From Cepaea nemoralis (lineage: Eukaryota; Mollusca; Gastropoda; Stylommatophora; Helicidae): 64,000 nucleotides of DNA. Below, piece by piece: positions 55,641 through 64,000 of this stretch. The first letter of the stretch is position 1, and each line of letters opens with the position of its first letter. The stretch spans positions 62,001-126,000 of the forward strand of contig JACEFZ010002053.1 in NCBI GenBank assembly GCA_014155875.1, written 5' to 3'. A program made the translations under genes and the position numbers. The notes below the pieces were generated by a model that saw nothing but the letters and a program-made list of their open reading frames with translations, made no database searches and was not told the DNA's origin.

Positions 55641-56544
55641 AGTTTCACAACAAAGACATGCATATGTTTTCTAGATATATTAATTTCTTTGAGAAGATAT
55701 AATTTTCTGGAAAAATAGTTTAAACAATCAATTACAATAAGAAAACAATGATTCAAACAGTGTTTCTAGCATATACTGATGTGTCCAAGCACATAAACAT
55801 ATGAGAGAGAAGGTGGGAGCTGGAGTAGGGTTTAGATAGACAAGACAGAAACAAACATAGACAGAGAGCTGGAAGAATGATCAGGATACTGGATTTCACT
55901 ATTCCGTATTTGGCAACACTGCAGGTGTCTGTTAGTCTGATATAAGTGCTCTACCTGTAACACAGTATCTGCCACAGTAACTAAATGGCCGTTAAACAGT
56001 GCCAGGGGACACAATTCTCATCCAGCACACTGAGCTGAATATAAGAAGTGTTTGTTATAAGTCTTATCTAACATGCATAGTGGAAAATGATTTAATAAAT
56101 AATGTGGAAAGATAAATAAAGTGGAAGAACATCAGTTTTCAACCAGTGACAAATAATTAAGGCAAATCTTTTAAAAAAATATCAGCGTACAGAAGATAAA
56201 TTAATAAAACCATTGGAAAGCAAGACAGTTGCACATTTCACAAGTCATGAACAAAAATGTTTACATAATGTGCATTTAATGCAGGGGTTGGCAACATATC
56301 ACCGTTGAGTCAAAACTGGCATGGCATCTAAATATATGTAGTCTATATAACTATAAGAACTATGCCCATCTATTCTTCTGTGGTTCCAAACAAGAATACA
56401 AATATTTTGTTTCCACACGTGTAACATTAGGGCTGACAATGGCATAATCACAAACAGATCAGAGTTGGATGCCAACTCCTGCAGATGTTATGGAAGGGAG
56501 ATAATGGGCACCTACTTTCCATGCACTCCGGCCTACAAAGATGT
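55641..56544. other. Intergenic, nothing recognised
   Basis: AT-rich spacer with no supported feature. Confidence 0.45.
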
Positions 56545-56690
56545 GACGGTCCTAACATTTCATAAACCCACATGTGATAGTTCTACATTTCATATACCCA
56601 TATGTGATGGTCCTAACATTTCTTATACCCACATGTGATGGTTCTACATTTCATATACCCACATGTGATGGATCTACATTTCACACACCT
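56545..56690 (+). repeat. 31-bp tandem repeat, about 5 copies
   Basis: The unit is cacatgtgatggttctacat followed by ttcatataccc, with small variants (tcctaacatt). Confidence 0.88.
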
Positions 56691-56969
56691 ACAGCATACT
56701 CCAGGTACAGGACTTGTGTATGCCTGATCTACAGCACATGGTTAGAATACATTTAACACAATTAGACCTGTGTTACAAGTACTGACAGAGAAGATCCATC
56801 ATGAATTAACTGTGGGTGATAGGGAAGTGAGGGGAATTTGAAAGTTAACAAGTAGGTAGAACATGCATGGGAGGGGTGGTAAACAATGACAGGTTGGGCA
56901 CAGATGATGATTTTAAAGCTGTTATTTACAAGGTGTACTGAGAACACTTTTAGAAATAGCCACAAACAT

Positions 56970-57676
56970 GCCATGAATGTGTGAGGCATGTCACAGATGA
57001 ATGTGTGAGGCATGTCACAGATGAATGTGTGAGGCATGTCACAGATGAATGTGTGAGACATGTCACAGATGAATGTGTGAGGCATGTCACAGATGAATGT
57101 GTGAGGCATGTCACAGATGAATGTGTGAGGCATGTCACAGATGAATGTGTGAGGCTTGTCACAGATGAATGTGTGAGGCTTGTCACAGATGAATGTGTGA
57201 GGCATGTCACAGATGAATGTGTGAGACATGTCACAGATGAATGTGTGAGGCATGTCACAGATGAATGTGTGAGACATGTCACAGATGAATGTGTGAGGCT
57301 TGTCACAGATGAATGTGTGAGACATGTCACAGATGAATGTGTGAGACATGTCACAGATGAATGTGTGAGACATGTCACAGATGAATGTGTGAGGCATGTC
57401 ACAGATGAATGTGTGAGGCATGTCACAGATGAATGTGTGAGGCATGTCACAGATGAATGTGTGAGGCATGTCACAGATGAATGTGTGAGGCATGTCACAG
57501 ATGAATGTGTGTGACATGTCACAGATGAATGTGTGAGGCATGTCACAGATGAATGTGTGAGGCATGTCACAGATGAATGTGTGAGGCATGTCACAGATGA
57601 ATGTGTGAGACATGTCACAGATGAATGTGTGAGGCATGTCACAGATGAATGTGTGAGGCATGTCACAGATGAATGT
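56970..57676 (+). repeat. 24-bp minisatellite, about 29 copies
   Basis: The unit is atgtgtgaggcatgtcacag plus atga. Variants are gagacatg and gaggcttg. The array is open on both strands (8-residue repeats) because the unit is 24 bp. A single tgtgtgtgac change at about 57511 stops the plus frame. Confidence 0.95.
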
Positions 57677-58135
57677 GTGAGGGATTTAATGAATGACTTT
57701 GTGAGGCATGTTATGGCCGAATGTGCAAGATACGTCATAAATGTCTGTGTGAGGCAGATCATGAATGCGTGAGGGATTTAATGAACGACTGTGTGAGGCA
57801 TGTCATGGCCGAATGTGCAAGACACGTCATATATGTCTGTGTGAGGCAGATCATGAATGTGTGAGGGATTTAACGAATGACTGTGTGCGGCATGTCATGG
57901 CTGAACGTGCAAGACACGTGATATATGTCTGTGTGAGGCAGATCATGAATGTGTGAGGCATGTCATGTATGTCTATTTGAGGCATTTAATGAATGTCTAT
58001 GTGAGGCACTTAATGAATGTCTGTCCGAGGCATTTAATGTATTCTGTGTGAGGCATGTCATGAATGTGTGAGACATGTCATGAATGTCTGTGTCAGGCAT
58101 GTCATGAATGTGTGAGGCATGTCACATATGACTAT
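57677..58135 (+). repeat. 92-bp higher-order units derived from the 24-bp array
   Basis: Three copies start at 57677, 57769 and 57861, each gtgagggatttaatgaatg, gaggcatgtyatggcygaa, cgtcataaatgtctgtgtga, ggcagatcatgaatg. Each looks like four diverged 24-bp monomers amplified together. More monomers follow to about 58135. Confidence 0.83.
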
Positions 58136-58179
58136 TTCAGGAGTGTCAATGACTCTTTCTAGGTTATTCCAGAAGATAC

Positions 58180-58880
58180 AAATATCATCTCCATCATCAT
58201 ATACATGCCTTACCAAATGGCAAACGCATTCACATCTCTCCACAGATTTCAGCTCTTGGTGTTCTGGATCAATTCTTTTCCTCCATGCCACCTTCTTAGA
58301 CCACCCAGCATCATTTCTCTTGGTGTGCCTCTTTTGCCGTTGATCTTTCTAGTCATCATCTTCTCTAATGACTCTTGTTTCATTATATGGAAATTAACTT
58401 TGTCTCTTTCTTATTGTTGTATATAAAATTCTACTACTTTTCATTAGCTTCTTCAACGCAATCATTGTTAGTGACTTTGAGTCCAAGGTATTCGCAAGAT
58501 TTGTGTCAGAAATCACTTCTAGCCTGCCAACGGGCTCTTCCTAATTTCTTTTATCACATTCTAAGGTTCACTAGCACACAGCAGACCAGATTCTTATGTA
58601 ACACCTTAGTATTCTCTTTCTGACATTCATGCAGTTTTCACATGGCCTATTCTGTTCTCAATCTGTGTTGTGCATCTTCCACCTGATGTTATGATTTCCT
58701 CCAAATACTTGAATGTTTGGACTTGGTTAAGAATTTTCCCTTGTAGTAATATTACATGTTGGTATTATCTTTTTCTTTCATATAACCATTGTTTCTGTGC
58801 TTTTTTTTTATACTCAAGAAAGTGCTTCTTGCACTCTCTATTACTTCAATGTCCAACAAGTGTTGTAGATTTATAAATAT
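58180..58880 (-). pseudogene. RTE-like LINE 3' fragment
   Basis: It matches the minus-strand thumb and C-terminal region of the family at 9975: (CAT)n tail, cacatctctccacagatttc, tggatcaattc, catgccaccttcttagacc, then a long match up to tgtccaacaagtgttgtag. It is 5'-truncated near the palm, with many stops and no catalytic motif. Confidence 0.82.
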
Positions 58881-59004
58881 GACAGAGTGAAAAGACACTT
58901 ATTTTATTTAGTTTTAATTAATGCATCAAGTGCGATTGTTAGTATAAATAAAACTCAATTAATGTACAAATTAACATGGTATGTTTCAGCTGACACAACC
59001 TATA

Positions 59005-59240
59005 TGTAGTAATCAACCAGTCAATCAATAGATATCCTCACAATGAGGCTGGCTGCAATGGATGTCCAACACTTTGTGTTGTGTTGAATTCAGAACCAAC
59101 TCCATAGCACTCAAGACATGTGCTCGTCCCCAACTTCAACAGCCAGCAACGAGTCCAATATTAATCGCACCAGTTGCAGTCTGATCATGTATCCATGTGG
59201 CCTTTCCTCGGAGTACTGAATGTTGGCCAACACTTTGTGT
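59005..59240 (-). pseudogene. I/Jockey-like LINE 3' fragment
   Basis: It aligns with 47630-47780 (ccatcctcagcagccagcg / ccaacttcaacagccagca, ggcctttcctcggagtactg, gttggcca). Only the C-terminal region remains. The left edge has tcaatcaatag, a relic of the (TCAA)n tail. Confidence 0.65.
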
Positions 59241-59289
59241 ATCTCATTCTAGTGGTACACTTCTGCCTAAATATGACCTTCCTGCTGGT

Positions 59290-59455
59290 ATCACTGCCCA
59301 CCACTTGCCTTCTACTGTTCCTCCACTATAGGTGTTTATAAGAGTGTCTACCACTTGCCTTCTACTGTTCCCCCACTATAGGTGTTTATAAGAGTGTCTA
59401 CCACTTGCCTTCTACTGTTCCTCCACTATAGGTGTTTATAAGAGTGTCATATCTT
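59290..59455 (+). repeat. 50-bp tandem repeat, 3 copies
   Basis: ccacttgccttctactgttc then ctccactataggtgtttata then agagtgtcta, almost identical in three successive copies. Confidence 0.93.
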
Positions 59456-59782
59456 TCAATGTGGCCAACTATTCCACACAAGTGATTTTCAGTTTTACAA
59501 ACAATGAAAATGTGTCCCAAAGTCGTCCCCTGTTATGGGTCTGTGAGATGATCAGACCATCACATTGTGTGGGCCTGGATGCACACAGCGATAGGTGGCC
59601 TTTCACCCACTTAGCAGGTGATGATTGCATGCATCAAGCCCTCATCCGACCACGCTCATAACATTATCAGTGCAGATCCCTATCATCTTCATGAATGTGT
59701 CTGCTGATTTTTAGTTTAAGATCATTTTAAAATATGGAAATCTCAGACATAAAAAGTGTTGAGAAAAATGTTTCAAGATTCC
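59456..59782. other. Intergenic, nothing recognised
   Basis: A plus frame at 59461-59661 has no known domain. No feature is called. Confidence 0.4.
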
Positions 59783-59794
59783 AGAAGCAGGGTT

Positions 59795-60046
59795 ATTAAA
59801 AAAATATGTTTGCATATCCTTTACAGGACATCGCTGTCAACATCAGCATCTTTCAGCTGATTGTTGATTTCTTGGCAAGATTACGCTCAGTAGTTTGCCA
59901 TTGGTTTCTGAGCGGCCAGCTAACATACCCCGTAAGTTACCGACGCGATTCGAACCACTGCTGATTCTCACCGTCGTCACATTACCTACGAGAGCATACA
60001 AGATTACGGAGAAAAGTCGCTAACCTCTAGGCCAGGAAGCCGGCCT
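59795..60046 (-). mobile_element. SINE copy with perfect 12-bp TSD
   Basis: agaagcagggtt at 59783-59794 and 60047-60058 flanks a full-length SINE in reverse: tail gcatatcctttacaggacat, ctgattgttgatttcttgg, agtagtttgccattgg, gagcggccagct, then the head with cgattcgaaccactg (B box in reverse) and taacctctaggcca (A box in reverse). Confidence 0.93.
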
Positions 60047-60058
60047 AGAAGCAGGGTT

Positions 60059-60595
60059 GCTTTGATAATTATTTACTTATATACTGCATGCAATCTGTTC
60101 ACTTTGGATTTGTGGCAGTTAATGTAGGACAAGAGAAATCCTTTGTTCGATAACTTATAGGCGCAGGTTAAAGCACAGCAGTATTCTGGTTTACTCATTT
60201 TTTTTATTTACAGTGCTTAAAATGCAAGGAGTTAACTCTGGGACATGCATTAAGTTACTAAAGTAATTTACATGTCAATATAAATATTACAGTCACTGGT
60301 CTTGATATCAGGTCACTCAATCTGTTTGACATAGTAAATGCCCACTGGTGAAGAAAGGGTTCAAACAGAATTTAACTGAGATGCAGGCAATGGTCTAAGA
60401 TTTGTATTTCATATAATGTATTTCTACTGGCATTCCATGCGAAACAACTTCTTGTACTTGGGATTGATAACTTGGTAGACAAGGCAAATTAGATATGATA
60501 TCATTGTTTGTTGGGCAATACTTATATTTGCAAGAGCTCTCCCACAAAATAAATGACGTCAAGCAGCAAGCAAACTCTTAAAGAAGGTGACGACT
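60059..60595. other. Intergenic, nothing recognised
   Basis: AT-rich spacer without supported features. Confidence 0.45.
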
Positions 60596-61335
60596 GTCGC
60601 TATCTTTGAATGTTCACATACTGCTAAACTTTGAATGTTCACATGCTGCTAAACTTTGAATGTTCACATGCTGCTAAACTTTGAATGTTCATATACTGCT
60701 AAACATTGAATGTTCACATGCTGCTAAACACTGAATGTTCATATACTGTTAAACATTGAATGTCCACATATTGCTAAACATTGAATGTTCATAAACTGCT
60801 AAACTTTGAATGTCTACATACTGCTAAACATTGAATGTTCACATACTGCTAAACATTGAATGTTCACATGCTGCTAAACTTTGAATGTTCACATACTGCT
60901 AAACTTTGAATGTTCACATGCTGCTAAACTTTGAATGTTCATATACTGCTAAACATTGAATGTCTACATACTGATAAACACTGAATGTTCATATACTGTT
61001 AAACATTGAATGTCCACATATTGCTAAACATTGAATGTTCATACACTGCTAAACTTTGAATGTCTACATACTGCTAAACATTGAATGTTCACATACTGCT
61101 AAACATTGAATGTTCACATGCTGCTAACTTTGAATGTCATATACTGCTAAACTGAATGCTCATATACTGCTAAACTCTGAATGTTCATATACTGCAAAAC
61201 ATTGAATGTTCACATACTGTTAAACACTGAATGTTCATACACTGCTAACGATTGAATGTTCATATACTGCTAACCATTTAATGTTCACATATTGCTAACC
61301 ATTTAATGTTCACATACTGCTAAACTTTGAATGCC
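60596..61335 (+). repeat. 25-bp minisatellite, about 29 copies
   Basis: The unit is ttgaatgttcacatactgct plus aaaca/aaact. Variant blocks recur in the same order (for example 60700-60860 and 60950-61100), suggesting a segmental duplication of about 240 bp within the array. Confidence 0.92.
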
Positions 61336-62390
61336 AGTTACTTTCACTTCCCATCAAACTATATTAATATTTTATATGGATATAAATGGACAGTATTTGA
61401 ATTATATCCACAACAAAATGAAACAAATGCTGACCTCACATCAGTTTTGAAACATTGATCCCCTGATACTGGCCTTGCACTGTTTAAGAGTTAAAAGCTG
61501 GCACATGTCCATTTAATATTCAGAAACTGCAGCAACAAACAGAATCAAGCCTCACACTGATGACTGTTTTCTTTGGTTTAATGTTTAAAGTATAACACAA
61601 TATTTCTGTAAAAGTATAAATTATCCATAGTTTATTGTTTCATTATGATTATTAATTGCATGCAATATCTGACATATGAACATGGCCTGCCACCAGATCT
61701 CAGACACTGAGCCCTGTATGGAGACAGTTTGCCAACCCCTGCTCTAATGCTTTCTGGTCTCAGTTGATACCAACCAAGACCAGGATTTTAACAAATTGAC
61801 ATCTCATTTCTTCAAACAGCACCAGTCTTACTGGCTACTAAAGCAATATCCTTACTGATATGTGATTATAAGTTTGTCCACTTCTTTCCCTCATTAAAAT
61901 GTTGAACACTGTCAGGGGATATGTGGCATCAAAGCACAATACCATGCAACCTCTCGCTCTCCATTCTCACACCATAGCAACAAATAGAGTACTGTGACTA
62001 GATTATTTCTTCTGTTGCATTGATCATCTAAGAATAGAAATATATGTTAAAGAAATAGAGTCCATGTGTTGTTGACATTATATTATAAAATCAATAGCAT
62101 CGACTGGTTATGCCAGAAAATAACAGACGGAATAAATAATACATCTCAGACTGTTGATCACAAAGAATAGTTGGACTGTTAGCATGCAAGAACTTTCCGT
62201 GCATCAACCAGCACTTGTCTACATTTCATTGTTTGTGATAAATTGTGGTCTGACCAGGGATTTGATCCATACACATCCTGTAATATTCCCTGATACAACT
62301 GCTCACATGTGTACATGTGTGGAGGTGAACTATGTGTTTGATATCCACATAGTGCCCAACGAGTATCTGCCTAGACTGGTGGAATGACAT
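61336..62390. other. Intergenic, nothing recognised
   Basis: AT-rich spacer. The plus frame at 62154-62387 shows no recognisable domain. Confidence 0.45.
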
Positions 62391-62648
62391 AATCACAACT
62401 GTTCCTCTCTCACAAAGTTGATTATAACTGTGCCACTCTCACAAAGTTGATTACAACTGTTCCACTCTCACAAAGTTGATTACAACTGTTCCACTCTCAC
62501 AAAGTTGATTGCAACTGTGCCACTCTCACAAAGTTGATTACAACTTTGCCACTCTCATAAAGTTGATTACAACTGTTCCACTCTCACAAAGTTGATTACA
62601 ACTGTGCCACTCTCACAAAATTGATTACAACTGTGCCACTCTCACATA
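62391..62648 (+). repeat. 29-bp minisatellite, about 9 copies
   Basis: The unit is caactgtgccactctcacaa then agttgatta, with gttcc and ataaag variants. Confidence 0.93.
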
Positions 62649-62914
62649 CATGGAAACAGAAAGCAGCCTGCCAAAAAATGTTTTCCTTCCTCTTCTTTCT
62701 GTAGTCCTAGAGGGACTTTCTGTTGAGTAAAGCGGTTTATCAGAAGTAAGCACATCATCAAAGGCAGAGTGCAGCTACGTCAAATGGTTGAGTGGTCACT
62801 ATCACTAACTGCCTATATAATACCTTGCGGTGTATGGCAGGGGGGTCTTGAGGCCTGGTTAGTGCAGTTGCTGCGAACTGTGCAGGTTAGGGTTTTCTTT
62901 TTTCCCCCAACAGA

Positions 62915-62978
62915 AAAGAATTCGAACCAGAGTCTCCCAAAGGAAAATGTGTCATTCTAGCCACTCAGCCAGCCGCCC
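62915..62978 (-). repeat. tRNA-like SINE head, A and B boxes
   Basis: On the minus strand TGGCTGAGTGG (62961-62971) is a strong A-box and GGTTCGAATTC (62918-62928) a strong B-box, 32 bases apart, as in tRNA-Ser/Leu or their SINE derivatives. No clean acceptor stem is seen. It differs from the main SINE family in sequence. Confidence 0.55.
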
Positions 62979-63189
62979 CTCGTGGTTGAGTGGTAATAGT
63001 AAAATATTACCTGCAAACGTGACTGACTAGCACCCACAAGATGATTCACTGTCTAATGACTGTCATACTGTGTAGCTTTACATTCACTGACACCCAGGCA
63101 GAGCCTCATACACTAGCAAATTCATATTTGTATATGACCATACCAAGTATACGGTTATATTTTTGATAAGGGAGAAGAATACAGCCAGC

Positions 63190-63250
63190 AGATACTGTGC
63201 AGTTAGAATGTCAGTCTCAAACATTGAGATAACGTGGATTCTAATCCCTG
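63190..63250 (+). repeat. tRNA-like fragment
   Basis: gtgcagttagaatgtcagtc ... gagataacg ... ggattctaatccc resembles a tRNA D-arm to T-arm with a B box differing by about two bases from GGTTCGAATCC. It is probably a decayed SINE head. Confidence 0.4.
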
Positions 63251-63476
63251 GTAAGGTAACTGATTTGCATCTATCAAAGGGGAAGCTGAAAAATGCCTAC
63301 ATGGTAACTGCTTAGGCAAGCACTCTGTTTCATCAGCCCTTCAAAATTCTCCAGGTAGACAGTTGAAATCACAGAAAGATGTAGCTGACTGTTTTGTTTT
63401 ACAAAAGTGAGGGGATGGGGAGACAAGACAGGCACAGAGTGAAAGTGGTGGGAGAAAAGGGAGAGGGGGAGGGAGG

Positions 63477-63600
<124 letters not shown>

Positions 63601-64000
63601 GATAAAGTAAAGCACATAGAACTATTGGACAGTGAGTGAGATAAGCCACTCTTACAAGGTTACCTCTAAAATCCAGGCCTTTAAGTTTAAACAATCTCAC
63701 AAAAACAACAACAAAACCCGGTCACATTTTATAAAAGACAATTAACTCAGTATTTCAGACACACAAGACTATACAAACTAAAAATGGAGAAATGGTACAA
63801 GAAAACTTGAAATAACCACAAAGAATGTAACAATATTCTTGTGATACTTTCCCAGTCTAAAATCAATCGTTAGTGCATACGCTTGGCATAAATGACACAT
63901 GAGAACATTTGCAATCTTGAAGTTTACAGATAAATTGATACATATGTTGGATGAACTGAATGAAATTGACACAAGAAAATCAACAATATAAATCACAATG
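63601..64000. other. Intergenic to window end
   Basis: AT-rich spacer. The minus frame at 63778-63996 has no domain. Nothing was recognised. Confidence 0.45.

Noticed and set aside
56762..57772. Long frames (299, 270 and 177 codons) on both strands
   Set aside because: They are the 24-bp minisatellite read in several frames; open on both strands at once, so not evidence of coding.

Overview
This window reads as repeat-rich, gene-poor DNA from an animal genome. It has long AT-rich spacers, many microsatellites and minisatellites, tRNA-headed SINEs, and several clades of decayed non-LTR retrotransposon (RTE-like, I/Jockey-like with RNase H, L1/Tx1-like). There are no operons, Shine-Dalgarno-led gene runs or recognisable host exons. 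The mix of RTE, I-like and Tx1-like LINEs, Helitron-like ends, (AC)n/(CT)n/(AT)n tracts and long minisatellites suggests an invertebrate, perhaps a mollusc or another lophotrochozoan. That assignment is inference; no sequence here names the species. I found no intact host protein-coding gene. Nearly every recognisable protein stretch belongs to a broken mobile element.

Layout. 1-2055: a 1.5 kb GGA-type polypurine tract and a Helitron-like end. 2.2-6.1 kb: four copies of a tRNA-derived SINE, two with clear target-site duplications (TSDs). 6.1-9.0 kb: a 46-bp satellite locus broken up by LINE fragments. 10-17.9 kb: an RTE copy on the minus strand, split by a 5.0 kb insertion with a 15-bp TSD. 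That insertion combines an I-like LINE reverse transcriptase/RNase H with a Gypsy-like gag. 18.1-21 kb: a second RNase H LINE. 22.2-30 kb: a three-level nest (Tx1-like LINE containing an I/Jockey-like LINE containing an RTE-related LINE). 30.2-35.7 kb: an RTE-related LINE carrying another RTE copy with a 12-bp TSD. 36-40 kb: a second Helitron-like end and LINE tails. 40.1-42.8 kb: two large minisatellites. 43.2-45.1 kb: a LINE tail, a SINE and a decayed antisense 28S rRNA fragment. 45.7-46.5 kb: a 31-bp repeat array. 47.6-51.4 kb: an RNase H LINE tail and the best-preserved RTE copy, which is interrupted by a SINE with a 6-bp TSD. 51.4-54.4 kb: degenerate tandem arrays, one with exon-like units. 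54.4-55.6 kb: an RTE copy with a mutated catalytic site. 56.5-64 kb: more minisatellites (31, 24, 50, 25 and 29 bp), LINE tails, a SINE and tRNA-like heads.

How the parts relate. The autonomous elements supply the usual LINE machinery (APE endonuclease, reverse transcriptase, sometimes RNase H), but every copy seen has stops or frameshifts, so none looks active as it stands. The SINEs are non-autonomous and would depend on a LINE partner that I could not identify here. Nested insertions give a relative age order: satellite arrays and older LINEs first, younger RTE, I-like and SINE insertions after them. Large arrays produce long open frames only because their unit lengths are multiples of three.
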